The notes beneath the pieces were generated by a model. The model was not told the origin of the DNA and ran no database searches. It saw only the letters and a list, made by a program, of their open reading frames with translations. Made by a program: the position numbers and the translations under genes. Shown here in pieces: positions 49,678 through 62,087 of a stretch of DNA of 64,000 nucleotides; within the stretch, counting starts at the first letter, position 1; every line of letters starts with the position of its first letter. The stretch covers positions 1,640,770 to 1,704,769 of the forward strand of contig CAJSYZ010000010.1 in NCBI GenBank assembly GCA_910574455.1, in the 5' to 3' direction. The stretch comes from Trichaptum fuscoviolaceum. Taxonomy: Eukaryota > Basidiomycota > Agaricomycetes > Hymenochaetales > Trichaptaceae.

Positions 49678-52498
49678 TCAGGTTTTGCAGCTTGCCTCTC
49701 TCAAAAGTAAAGTTTCTGCTGATCGCCAGTCCAGCCCCTCCCGCTCAGCTTGAGCATAGAAATCCATACGTACTCCTTTCGAGTTTTCTTCAAGGTTTTG
49801 GGTTGGTTCCCAAGTGCAATCTTCCATGGGATAGCTGAACATGAGAGGCAGTATTCGTTAAGTCAGATAATGATATCGAGGGCCGGCTCACATACCCTTG
49901 CCATTTCACTAGCCACTCCACGAGACGTTCCCCGCCTTCTCCCTTCATCGATTTTCTCAACAACGTAGAGTCCGTCTGTCTTTAGCAAGTCACAGCCTGG
50001 TCGTCTGCAGATGCCTTCGTGCAGCAATTGTCCTGTCATGGGGGCTCATATAGAGACGCAACAAAATGAAGAAAGTAAAAGGACGAACCAGCTTCTGTTC
50101 CGCTATCGACTTCGAGCCTATAACAGTGATCTTAGTATTATGCCACGGGTTATCGAATATCACGAACCCTAGACAACAAGGTGTACAAAGGAAAGGCTCA
50201 TTCCGAACTTCTATTTTTTTGTCGCCGTGTACTAGTCCGGCGCAACGGAAATGATAAAAGTTTCTACATCTACAGATAGGAAAGGGGTCAATTATTGGTA
50301 CGTTTCTTCCTAATGTATCACGGCGAATGCCCGGACTCACTTGTCACAATGAATTAACTGTCTGTTGAAGACATCGCCCTCATCTGACTTCATCGGCCGA
50401 GCGATATCGGCCCGATCTGTACTTGGGATCGACCTCTTCGGGGCAGCATTACCTTCCGTTGCTTGGCTATTCTGTGATAACACAATGGATACAGTCCCGT
50501 CTTCGAGTTTCCGTATCTTGACACGCCTTGCGTCCGTCCGTCTCGTTTCTTCTGAGCCTTCATGGCTTCCAGTAGACTGTGACGCTGATGAAGACACCTG
50601 ATATGGAGGATTTGTTGTGGGAACAGATGTCAGTGCATGAGAACGTCGCTTCCTGGTTTTGCGATGGAGCAGAAAACAATGGGTGTCAAGTGCAAGTAAA
50701 TAATGGGTGTCAAGTGCAAGTTCATCAATGAAACTCAGTTGACAACCAGGAGCAGAGTAGGTAAATCTGTAAGTACCAAAGCCCAGCTGGATGGACTAGA
50801 GTCTGAACCAGGAATAGAAGATGATGTGGTTGAGATCGAGTACTGGGAGAGGACAAGAGTGGGAGGTGTCCTGCTATTTGAATAGGCCATCCGAATTAGC
50901 TCTTCATCATCCAATTCTGGGAGTCGGGATGCACCAGTAGAAGAGAAATGCGAGCTTCGTGACGCAGTTGCCTTCCTTCCCGTCTGTGATGAAGACGGCG
51001 ATAACGGCGGGTACGAGCTTTCCATGAACTTTGGCATGTCCTGGCGCATGGAAAATGAGTATTCAGACTGATTAACTGAGAGGCGATCAGTCGGGTCGGA
51101 ACGAAGTTCGATATCTTCTTGGTCACTTTTTCCACCTTGCACTTCTGGTGGACTCTGAGGGAAGATAAACTCGCTTAAGATATCCCCCGCTTCGATGTCT
51201 TTCTGTCGGTTGTAGGTTTGTTGCTCGTCTTCATCGTTTAATCCAGTGTCCGGCTGGCTCTTTCGCGATGGCTGGCCGTTCGAATCCATGACATCGATCT
51301 GGAATTCTATCGCCGTCGCATCGAATACTGACTTGCTCGTTGTTTCGTTTCCGCGTGTTTGCTCAGATTTATCTTTGTGCCCTTGAGCAAGGATGACGAG
51401 ACAATCCCCAGATCAATCAATTAGTATGTGGACATTTTCGCAAGGTAGTTGCATGCGTACCTTCAATCTCACTCTCTGACGAGTTATTGATCAGTGTAGT
51501 CGAACCTTGAAGAATATTCAATCAGTATAACCTAAAATTTAGCGAACAGTAATATTACTCGACGAATCTGGCAACTGAGAGAATCGGACAGCTTCTTGAA
51601 TGTCCTTTTCCAGGCCATGGACGAAGCTATCCTTCACATTTTGAGTCTTCTGCGCTGTTGCAATTCCCTGATTCCTCGGCTCTGCGTCAGTAGGATCAGT
51701 AGACGAGTTAATTGGTTCATTAAAGACATTGAATTCGTCTGAGTGTCTTGTTAATGCTAAAGACAATTCCGAGGTTCCTGTAGCTTGTCCCGTACTAGGT
51801 ATAAGTCCTATTGAGTTGGCTCTCAGAGTGGGATCCCCACGAATCAGACGAGACGTAGACGCAGTAGGCGTTGGAGAACGAGCCCGTGCTGGTTGTGTTG
51901 CTCGCAGAACAGCTGTCTCTTCCTTTAGAGAAGTTATTTGGTCCTTCAAGCATTTGAACATCTCTGAAAAGTCTTCTTTACCCAAGCGAGCCTCATCACG
52001 AGCTTCCGCGACCGATGTTGTCAGTTGTGCGAGAATCTCTTGAGTATGTACGATAGATTCCGAAAGAGAATAGGCCCGCAGATTCGAGGAGCTAGCCATC
52101 CTCGATGTGGAAGATGTGGGAGGAGCCCCGAACACGAGTCGCTCGAATGCTTCAAGACGAGTGTCAAAAGCGCAACACCTTGCAGCCACAGATTCGACAG
52201 TATTTTGCACAGCTGTAAGCTGCGAAGCCACGCAAGAGATTTGCCGATTAACCTCTTCCTGACCGTCCGCATAACTCTTTGAAGCATCAGCTATAGCATT
52301 CCTAACAGTATTGGGCACAACAGCTTTCATAGAACTCTCTGAGTTTTCTGAGAGTGTCCTCCAGGCATCAAGCTTCTTGTCCACCAAGACGACATGTTCA
52401 TCCAGAGTCGAATTTATGATACCCACAATCGTATGCCTGATTTGATTCAGGTTCTGAATAGATGATCCCAGAGACGAGTCGAATGAAGATGAGAGCAT
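49678..52498 (-). pseudogene. Family copy E: frame broken in the chromodomain
   Basis: The start at 52498 reads MLSSSFDSSLGSSIQNLNQI and opens a shortened coiled-coil exon (319 codons) with the family motif VAEARDEARLGKEDFSEMFK. A disordered region follows, including a basic RKTRKRRSHAL stretch; there is no C2HC finger. The PHD-like finger is intact: GDVFNRQLIHCDK joined to CRNFYHFRCAGLVHGDKK and CTPC. CRRPGCD and the chromodomain start YVVEKI are in frame, but the usual LGRxL is missing and the conserved GERLVEWLVKWQGY lies in a different frame (break near 49905-49925). Downstream the tail is again clear: DCTWEPTQNLEENSK to FYAQAEREGLDWR, ending at 49678 in the shifted frame. Either a small indel inactivated the chromodomain or an undetected splice event restores it. 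If translated without repair, the protein stops soon after VVEKI. Confidence 0.65.
50679..50721. repeat. 20-bp tandem repeat within copy E
   Basis: Two copies of a 20-base unit (AATGGGTGTCAAGTGCAAGT) stand 23 bases apart at 50679-50698 and 50702-50721. They lie between two exons of copy E, probably inside an intron just upstream of the RKTRKRRSHAL exon. They are perfect copies, so the duplication is recent. Confidence 0.85.
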
Positions 52499-52891
52499 GA
52501 TGCGGATGATAGGAATGCAACGGGTGGCAAGTCATTGTGCGGGCGGCAAAGTCAAGTTTTCAGTTGTTTACGAGATCTGAGTCACACGCTTCCAAATACG
52601 CAAATGTCACAATGCACATGACACAGTCACATATCCGGAGTAATGCCGGTCACGTTCATAAGAACGCCCAACGCGTCGGCTAGCAACTTGCAAGCGGACA
52701 AAATCAAATGGATCCGATGACGTTCACTGGCATGTTTTACACCGTCCTTCAACATCCCTCGCATCTCTCAACGAAACAAGCACTTTATTGATAAGGCAAG
52801 TACACATAAGCTTCAAGATCGATGGATAAATGGGTGCTTTACAGGGATCGAATATTGTTTTTTTTCTTTGGGTGGACTTTCGTAGTCACAA
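52499..52891. other. Intergenic E/F, no gene seen
   Basis: This 393-base spacer separates the start of copy E from the stop of copy F. It holds no coding segment; short CACA/TGTCAC-rich stretches near 52570-52630 may be promoter elements of copy E but none can be named. Confidence 0.45.
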
Positions 52892-55887
52892 TTAGAGCTC
52901 GAAACCGGCTTCGGATGCCTCTTTCAAAACAATGGCTTGTTCGCCCTTACAATCTAGCCCTTCCGATTCAGCTCGTCGCTGGAACTCAACGATATGAGCT
53001 TTCGAGTCTTGAAGTTCTGTGGTCGATTTCCAACTGGAACATCGTTTCAGAGAATAACTGACAGACAGTAAGTACTACTCGATAAACGAGGAGGAAAAGA
53101 CAGGACATAGACATACCCTTCCCATTTCACTAGCCAGGTTTCTTCACGTTTTCCATCTACGTCGTCTGAAAGACGACGACCGAGAATTTTCTCAACGAAG
53201 GAGAAATCAGAAGGGCCGACCAAGTCGCAATCCGGCCGTCCGCAAGTTGCTTGTGACGGTGCTGCTGGTTCTGCAGATTCTTCGCTGCGTTCATTTTCAG
53301 TTCCGTGATCTGGCCTGAAGCTAAGTCAGTTAATGCATGTGTATAGGAGTTTTGTGAAATATGCACTGAGTCAAACATAGAGGGCAAAAGTAGGGAGCTT
53401 CCCGAATTTTTATTCTGTGGTCTCCCTCGATGAGACCGGCGCATCTATAGTGATAGTACTTCGAGCACCTACGAAGAGCAGCTCTTATAAATACATCATC
53501 ATAAAGTGCGGTGCGAATCATGAACTTACTTATCACATAAAATCAGACTTCTATTAAACATATCGCCTCCGTCCGTTCTCACTGGCCATACCGTGACAGC
53601 GGCCTGCGACCCGGAACATAAAGCATTAACGTTTGTCCGCTCCTGCGGACGAACATTACAGGCACGCCTCTTTTTCAATACCACGGGGAACTCGTTCTTG
53701 CCAGTGAGTTTCCGCTTCTTCTTCTGTCCTTTTCTGTGCGTTCTGGCTGACGGATTATAGTCTGATTCTGTTGACGATGAGGCCGGCGATGACAAGGGCG
53801 ATTCATGGTAGATTGCCTGACCAGTAGTCCGAGCTATTTCTTGTCCAACGTTTGGTGCCTTAGCAATGCGGAATGGACTCCGAAACAGGTCGGCTCCTTT
53901 GCGTTGAATGTTCCCTGCCTCATCACGAAGCTGACCTGCATGGGAATGGGATACAGGTATGGATGGGGTTCGAATCGATCCGGATACTACCTCTACGTCA
54001 GGTGATCCGGATGAATCGTTAGCGTCATCCACAGATTCCTGCTGCAGTTTAGCAGAGTGCCCATCTGATATGTCTGATTCTGCGCTTAATTCCGACAGGT
54101 CCCCTTCGGCACCCAATATGGCGAAATTCGATTGAGAACGGTGCATTGTCTCATCCAGTAGTTCAGCCGAACGAGGATATACAAGAGTCTGCATATACGA
54201 TTCTTGGAACTCTTCGAAAGCCTGGAAATCGTCAGCCTGAAGAACATGATAACAAGGAAGATGTCACCAACTAGATTAGCAGTGTTCTCAGCGCAGATCG
54301 TAACATCCGTGCCATCTACGATCATGGTAGGGCCACATTGTTCCGCTTCTTCCCGTCGTTCAGGAGTTGCGGCAAGCTCGTTCCTTTCATTGGGAGGAGC
54401 GTCAGGATCCGAGCACTTCTGATCATCGACGGCCGGAAGGCCTGAGTGGTCCGAAAGGTGGTGGCTAGGGGAGTATCGTAATTTATCGCGCTTGGCAGAT
54501 GAACCGTTGCGTTCTGCACCGAACAAGGAAATAACAACAGAGTTAATACACAAAAAAGTTTTAAGAGATAGTTTCAGACAAACCTTTTCCCAGTGACACC
54601 TCACTCAGGTCCGTCGGCACAGGATTTGAGGGCGAGTTGGAGCCTTAAAAACTTGTCAGCATACAGATCAATCAAGGTAAACACGGACTCACGCAACGTT
54701 ACCAGACAGCGAAACAAGCGAACCGCCTTCTGAATCTCTTGTTCGATAAGGCTCATACAATCCATTAAACTATGTGTCATCCGCGTCTCCGTTGTAATGT
54801 CCTTTTCATCTTCCGTGTCGAGGTTACCGTCACGGGACAAACTATCGCATGGAAGCCTCCCGGTTGATAGCACGTTGTGAAGTTGCATCAGGATAGCCTC
54901 TGCTTGTTCCCACCTTGTATTTGTTTCGAAGTGTTCTTTAGACGAAAGAACTTCATCTCGAGCGGCGTCCATAGACTTCGTTAACGTTACTAGCGAATCT
55001 TCAATCCGTGACAATTCCTTGCGTAATTCTGTTCTGAGCGAATCATGGAGCTTTGCGATGTCATTTACAGGGTTCGGTGGAAATGGATTGGAAGAGGATG
55101 TTAGCTTCGAAAAATCGCTTTCAAGGGCAAGCATCCGAGAGCCTAGAGAACTGATGGACGTTTTGATGCCTTCCAACGAGCCAATGAGAATGTCGAGTTT
55201 GTCTGCCGTTTGTCTTGATTGTCCCTCAGCCACAGAAGGCAAGTGTGCGAGAAGCCTTTCGCGATCCATCTCAGTTTGTTTCGTAGAGTTGGCGAGGGAG
55301 TTTGTTAGTCTATCTTCCAAGCGCGTTTCCAGGCCGCTCATTCCTATCTCCAAATCCTTCGTGAACCGATTCAGTCTGTTATCCATCGCAATGAGATGAT
55401 TGTTGAGCCTTGCATCCACGGAGTGCAAAATCGACTGCTGAACAGAAGTCATAACCTCTGCAATCCGACCTAGATGCGCGTCGAATGAAGAGACTCGGGA
55501 TGAAGTAACGATCTCGTGGTCTCCGAGAGCATCCTCAAGATGGTCGGTGCGCATTTCGTAGTTACGGGTGTAGTTCATGTTACTGAACGCGTTATTCGTA
55601 TTATAACCGGTGGGGAAGCCATTCGGTGGTCCAATGGCGTATGAAGGCCTAGGTTCGTAAAACGGCGACTGATGCATATTAAGGGAGGAGGGAATTCTTC
55701 TATTAGACCGTGGCTGTAAGATCTGCAAATTGGAGTGTAGACTGGGGCCAGAGGTAGGTGAGATGGCGATAGGCTGGTTTTGAAAGCATATTCGGTTGAC
55801 TAAACGTCCGTCACGAGCATAAAGAGGGATGGGGACCGCTGTCAGAGGAGTTGCCTGAGGGTGAGGTCCTTGTTGTCGGTGCGCCAT
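52892..55887 (-). CDS. Family copy F: coiled coil, PHD-like finger, chromodomain
   Basis: The start at 55887 reads MAHRQQGPHPQATPLTAVPI. The coiled-coil exon runs to about 54640, with KSMDAARDEVLSSKEHFE matching the family ARDE motif. A disordered Ser/acidic region with a basic HRKGQKKKRKL-like signal follows; there is no C2HC finger. The PHD-like finger joins MFNRSLILCDK to CSKYYHYRCAGLIEGDHR and CPLC. Then CGRPDCD (near 53240), the chromodomain FSFVEKILGRRLSDD...ETWLVKWEGY and the tail VEFQRRAESEGLDCKGEQA, AIVLKEASEAGFEL, ending at 52892. The tail Trp of TWEP is kept as SSWKS. Cage aromatics (F, W, Y) are present and no frame break was found. It is probably a chromatin reader, by inference. 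Confidence 0.8.
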
Positions 55888-56945
55888 CAGTAGTGTACGC
55901 GTCAGGACTTAGTACATTAACGCGAACTGGAGTGGGGGTGTTGGTGAAAGGAAGGAAGAACAGGCAACAGCGCGTCAAATATTTGAGGGCTGATCTCTGC
56001 GTGGGACTACTTTTTGACTTCGCAGTCATATGGAAAGGACTTAGGGATTCGCCAAAGTATGATTTTTTGTTCTGTGCTTGGTCGAAAGTAGGTGACTGAC
56101 AAGAGAAACATATATTAGAAGCATGGTCCAGTTCAGAGAACTCCGAATGCAAGGTGCATTGTCACATATACACTCCGTTGCTGGAAAAGTGGATACCAAC
56201 AATGCGGTTAGTTGGAAGTGTTCTACGATAGAAGTGATTGGCTCGGAGCTTCGACAGAGGAATCGAGGATGCACTGACTGCATGAATCGTGATTCTCTGT
56301 GCAAACCCTTGTTTTTCGTGTATGATATGCATTGCTGTGGATGGTTCATCATCTTTTGACGTTCAAGTCTGAGTTGGCAACTTGAACGCGGCGGGTGGCA
56401 GGAGTCAGAGGAACCTGAATCGCGTTTTGAACAACTTGAATTAAATGGTCACGTGGTGCTATTCTTGACGGAGTTTCGGACTTTAAACTTAAACTTGGAC
56501 AAGTCGGAGGGTTTTTTGGTTTTTTGCCAAGTACTACTTGCCACATGTCATATTAGTGTTTGTTTTATCACGGTGTTATAAGACTGCTACAGACAGATAA
56601 TGAGTGGATAAGTATATCATTGTTACTTCTGTTGAAGAAATAAATCCCTTTGACAAAGTTTTGATATAACTTGTATATATGAAGACTCATCACTATCATG
56701 ATGGCTAGTCTCGAACCAGACAGGGCTACACTATGGCAAACAAGACGAGAAGCTCCGTCAAGCTCGAATGATCCTTTGGAGAGATAGCACGCTTCCCCTC
56801 TTCTCCTTTCTCTCCGGAACACTGGGCTCGTGGTATAGTCGTAATGAAAATAATTTCAGCATATATTCACATAGGGACATACAGTTTCGGCATACACAAA
56901 TTGGAGAAAACATAGTGCATAGTAGTTCACAGTCACGACTCGGAA
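55888..56945. other. Intergenic F/G, no gene seen
   Basis: This 1.06-kb spacer holds the promoter of copy F and the 3' region of copy G. Short open frames on both strands have no recognisable domain or splice-consistent continuation. No repeat was noted. Confidence 0.5.
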
Positions 56946-59881
56946 TCAAAGCAAAAGCCCATCATCAAATGCTTCTTTCAGAATAACCGTTTCTCCTTTC
57001 TTACAATCCAACTTTTCAAGTCTTGCTTGCTGGTAGAATTCCCTGATCAATCCCTTCGAGTTTTCAAGGCTCGCGGTCGGCATCCATTTGGCATGGCTTT
57101 TCACGGGATATCTGGAAAGAACAGTAAGCATCACTTAAAGAATGGGACTGAGAAAGCGAATAGATGAATCATACCCTTCCCATTTTACCAACCAGATCTC
57201 AACATTCTTTCCATCTTTCCCTTCTGCCAGAGCTCGACCAAGTATCTTCTCGACTACCAAGAATTCAGAATCGTCTGCAAGGTCACAATCCGGTCGTTTA
57301 CAGCTTCGTTCATCGCCTTGCACTTCTACTGCGGAGGATTGAGCACCAAGCCTCATTCCACTCGTTCCTCTACGACATTGTATACATATGATTAGCACAA
57401 AATCTGTGGCTATAGCTCGTATAAAACGCACTGGAAAGAGCAAAGGGGGCACATATACGGCACGTCGGGTATCTCCACCCTACGGTCCCCCTTCAAGAGA
57501 CCAGCACACCGAAAGTGATAGAAACTTGAGCATCTGAGATTCGGGTCGTCAATCACAACGTTTAATTTGCTCTCCGTTAAATACGATGCACTCACTTATC
57601 ACATTGAATTAGCTGCCTGTTGTAATTGTCGTCTTCGTCTGTCATTGCTGGCCAGACAACCTCATTCGGTTTGTTGATCTGCTCCTCTGCGCTCAAGTCT
57701 TTGCCAATTTGGGAACAATCTTTGCGCTTGCGGGGAAGTCCACGCTTCTCCGAGACCAGCGAGAGCCGGGTCCCGTTAATGAGCTTGCGCCTCTTCACAG
57801 ACCTTGGGCTGCTCTTCCCTGCATTGCTGCTCCCCTGATCTTGTTTCAGACGGATTTTCAGACCAGAGGATGCACTAAGGGGAAGAGGTTTTGTCGGTTT
57901 CGCGTTGCGACGAAAGTCGGCAGGTCTCAATCGCGGTACAGGAGGTCGAGAAGAAGATTGTCTCTCCCCGGGCTCATCGTCATCGGATTCTGGCCCTGAA
58001 TCTGTGCCAGATGGACAATATTCGGAAGTTTCTGAAGATGGTGTGAGAGGACTAAGGCTGTCGTTAACATAGAAGTCATCAAGATATCCCGGAATTGTCA
58101 AGCGGCCTAAGCTACGCTGTTCTTGCTTGTCAATTGCTCCATCAGATGCAGTGCAGCACATCTGCGTCTGATTCAGAGCCGGTGTTGTGTTTGTGTTTAA
58201 GGAAACAAGGGATGTCTGACCCATGTTCTCCAGAGAAGGAGCAGGTAAAGATGATGGAAGGCCCAGACCGTATGATTGCGGGTGTCCTTCGGATGAACCG
58301 TTGTTAATCTGCACACTACCCCTTTCTTGAGCAGTCGGAGATTCTCCTGTGAGGGAAGCGGTATCTGTCATAACGCCCAATCCTTCCTTGTCTTTGTTGC
58401 CGTTCTCTTTCAAGATCCACGGGACAGGCAGAAAAGTACGCAAGCCTTCCGGGGACCCATCACGTTGTTTCGAATCGCCTAGCCCACCATAACGTGTCGA
58501 AGCTTGGGTTAAGGAATCATTAACGACAATGTCTCCTGTGTGCCTACCTCTAATCGAGGCGCTTTGAGAAACATTGACTACAGTGGAGGAATTATTTGAG
58601 GGCGAGTGTAGAGTTACTACAATAGTAGATATTGTTAGTAGATGTCGCCTGTAATTAAGGCATATGTATGAGCAACTTACACTTTCCCATCAGAAGACGG
58701 AGCAGTGCAGTTTGTTCCTTGATTCCTCGCTCGAGGTAGTCCATACGAGCCGCCAGACTTGGATGTATTTGCCGCCCCTCTATGCTCCCACTTACAACTT
58801 CCATACCCACACCGTTAGGATTTGAAAGTGTGTCCTCGATTCCTACTGCCGACTTCAAGCTACAGATATCCTTCTCAAGCATCGTTAGTTGCCCATCTTC
58901 GATTTGAAGTGTCTTGCCTATCATCTCGGCGAGTTCTGCTTTCCCAGCATGAGCCTCATCGCGAACGGCCTCCATGGACGCTTTTACGAATCCTAAAAAC
59001 TCTTCAGTATAGGCAGCGCGTCTGGTGTATTCCGAATGGAGTTGAGCGAGACCCCTTGTATAAGCTCCATAGTCCGGACGGATGTCAAACGTGTTCTGCC
59101 TAATCTGCATTTCGAGTACCTCTGTCAAACCGTCGAGAGAAATCTGCCGAGAGGCAAGGGACTTGATCGAAGAATTGATATCTACCAAGGACTTATCTAA
59201 AGAATTGAATCTGTCCTGCGTCCGCTTTGCATTGTCAAGAAGCACACCAAGCATGCGAACTAAGTTCTGTTCGCGGTCTGTCCAAGTGTTATTCGATGCC
59301 TCAGTTACCGCCTCTTTCACCAAGGATTTCACAGAATCGTCCAAGCACATTCTCCATCCGTCCAGTTTCATATCAATGTCTTGAGTAAGGCGACTAAACT
59401 TCTCGTCCAGTGCGACAGGTTGATAATCTAGTTTTGCAGAGGTCGATGCAAAAGTCTCAGGCACAATATTCGAATCCTCTGTCAAGCGGTCTAGTGCGGT
59501 GTTGAACGAGAAGAGCTGGGATGCGATAGCTGGATCGTAATCTCCAGGGAAGGGGTGCAGCATTTCTGAAAAGAAATTGCTTAAAGCCTCGTCCTGTACG
59601 ACGCTCATGTTCTCAGAAGCGCGGTCCGTATAGGAAGGAACATCTAGGGCATTAGGCAGCGCACGAGAGACACCTTCGGGTGGGGACAGTCGAACAGTAG
59701 ATTGCATCTCAGAAGCTCGAACTTCGGAAGAGTATCTCGGAGTAGGGGTCGGTAAGGTAGGCTGACCAGCCATAGACATGCTATCAACTTGAATTCGCCC
59801 AGCACAACATAGACAACTGGGATCCACGGAATGTGCCCAATAGTTGGCCTGAGAAGTCGGATCATGCTGCTGTGCCATCAC
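56946..59881 (-). CDS. Family copy G: coiled coil, PHD-like finger, chromodomain
   Basis: The start at 59881 or 59878 (MMAQQHDPTSQANYWAHSVD) opens the coiled-coil exon to about 58668, with the motif MEAVRDEAHAGKAELAEMI and LTMLEKDICSLKSAVG. A disordered exon follows (58443-57592) with basic patches (SPRSVKRRKLING) and no C2HC finger. It ends NYNRQLIQCDK and is joined to CSSFYHFRCAGLLKGDRR and CPLC, forming the PHD-like finger. Then CKRPDCD, the chromodomain FLVVEKILGRALAEG...EIWLVKWEGY and the tail AKWMPTASLENSK, FYQQARLEKLDCKKGE and VILKEAFDDGLLL, ending at 56946. Cage aromatics (F, W, Y) are present. Frames are intact. It is the best reference copy for the reader module. Confidence 0.82.
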
Positions 59882-61382
59882 AAGAGATCAAGGTCACGAG
59901 TTGATGTGAGCGCGAACAAGATGGAAGGTAATTGTAGTTGCGAATCGTGGATATGGAGGTAGGAGTTCTCCACGGGATGTTCTTCAAGTAACGTCTAAAC
60001 GTGATTCTGAAGTTTATTTCCCACACAGAGCAGGCAAACTACGAAGGAGATGTTACTGCCGAGCTGTCGACTGACGAGTAGTACTTGTTATAGGCTTTCT
60101 TCCAGGTTGAGAGTTGCGAAAATGTCAGTCATAAAGCTAGCTTCTTATATGTAAAGCACGTACGTGTGCAGTCAAATTTGCAAACATGCTTCCGGCGAAG
60201 TACTTGTAACAAATACGTGGCTGAGATGGCGGGTAGTAGTTCGGTCATGGGTTGTTGTACCGATAACTACCACTATAGGCGAGATAAAAGCATGATTCGT
60301 TCACGCACTGGCCTCTGGGAAGCTCTGATGGACGCGACAGGGAGTTACGAACACACTCAGCGTCAGAATCCTATGGCAGTATGCGTCTCCAAATGGCCCA
60401 GGCTCTCCCGATACATAGGGCTGTTCGTTGTGCCTGAAGGGCACAAGCGTGTGTGCCAGATGCTGTGAATGTCACATAGAACATATACAGTTACACGTGT
60501 AATTCGTGCCCTAGCAACTGTAGGCGGCGCAGGTCGTAGTCATACCACTGAGCAATCCTCTTCAAGCCAATGATACCATGAATGTCTCTGATATAGCTAA
60601 GAATATCGATGAAGGTGATGATTTGATCTTGATCAATTATAAAGATATGGTTGTAGGTCTTTGAGATATTGACTCAGAGGCGAAACCAGGAAACATGACA
60701 AGATGTGGTCTAGTGGGTGACACTTGTGACAAGCTATCGTGTAGAGGTAAGATGCGTAACGTGAGCCTTGATCTACTTTCTTTCATCTGAATCACGTACA
60801 TGACAACAGACATTCCATACTGCACGTAAAGTGCAGTATAAGTGGCGAATAGTTGGCTGAACTGGCAGACTAGTACAGAGCCATAGATAGTTGTACGAGT
60901 AGCCGATAGGATGGGCGGAATAGGCCATTTCACCGAAGCACTGGTATCTCGGCGTCCACTGGACGTAACAAACGAAATGCGACCTCTATCAACATCAAAA
61001 CATTGAAGTTGCTTCAATTTGCGTCGCCGATCGGCCTAAACATGGTTACACTGGCACTGTTTCTGAATGCTCCAAATAGGGATGGCTGTTCAACAGAGCT
61101 TCGGCGGTGGCAAACATCTGTCAAATGCTGTGGATGTTACATCGAAGTGAAACAGCACCCAGACTTACACGCATAGGCCATATCCCCAAAGCACAAAGAT
61201 ATCAGGCGGCGTAGGCCATGGCCTTTGAACTCACTTCAGACCGTTGTTGATACAGCTGAGCTAATTTGTGGTGAGTTACACCCAGCCCACTCAGGAAGTT
61301 GCTTCAGCACGTTCGAGATTGTTGATTGTGGAGTAAAAAGGCTAAGATTTACCATAGAAGGGTTCGAGATGATGATGAAAGG
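59882..61382. other. 1.5-kb region, no gene seen
   Basis: The part next to 59881 must hold the promoter of copy G. Short open frames (about 100-126 codons) at 60166-60468 and 60637-61017 have no recognisable domain and no supporting splice structure. A short palindrome-like TGCACGTAAAGTGCA lies near 60820. Otherwise nothing is supportable. Confidence 0.45.
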
Positions 61383-62087
61383 CATCCTCCTTCCCAGGGT
61401 CCCACAGACGCCACATTAGATTACTAAATTAGTACATGAAGCAAATAAACCAAACTTTGAAACTTGAGCACTTGACGGCGTCAATGGGACCCTGGCGTAA
61501 AATTCTTTGTAAGCATACCCGCTCGTCGTCGCGGCACTTACCAGGAGACCACCGACGCATTGTGGCGGCCTCAATATAAATTCACCTGCTGAACTTCAAA
61601 GTTTCGGATCTCTTGCAGCTAGTACTATAAGACATCTGTGATAGTAATATGTACTGTAGAACTGTATAGATACATTCAGCTAAGAGTAATGGTGCATATG
61701 CATCAAATGAGTCAATATATGCACATGGTGTAGCTCCCAAGTCTCTCTTACAGCACTTATTGTTACTAAATACTCACATATCATCTCCAGAATTTACATT
61801 AGATATTATTCAACCAACTTGTTTTGCATTTACTGCACTTTCCCTCGAGAATTCGAGGCCGCCATAATGCGGCGGCAGTCCGCTTGTGAGCGCCGCAACG
61901 ATGAGCGGGCTTGCTTACAAAGAATTTTCCGCCAGGGTACCATTGAGCTCTAATCTCTCACTTTGTACTTTGTTTTTCTAAAGTTTGGTTTATTTGTTCC
62001 TTTACTAATTTGGTAATAAGTGGCGCCAGATATATTAAGTACAATGTGAGAGATTAGAGCTCAATGGGTACCCTGGGAAGGAGGATG
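61383..62087. repeat. Fold-back (inverted repeat) element, about 0.7 kb
   Basis: The outermost arms pair almost perfectly: 61383-61404 (CATCCTCCTTCCCAGGGTCC onward) with 62065-62087, one base inserted. Inside, about 61422-61600 pairs imperfectly with the reverse complement of about 61830-62012 (shared ACAAATAAACCAAACTTT-like, CCCTGGCG, AAAATTCTTTGTAAGC and GGCGGCCTC blocks). A third pair, 61938-61961 and 62046-62071, is a near-perfect 24-base inverted repeat around GAGCTCTAATCTCTCAC. The segment could fold into a long branched hairpin. No transposase is inside, so it resembles a MITE or fold-back element; target-site duplications were not established. Confidence 0.7.
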
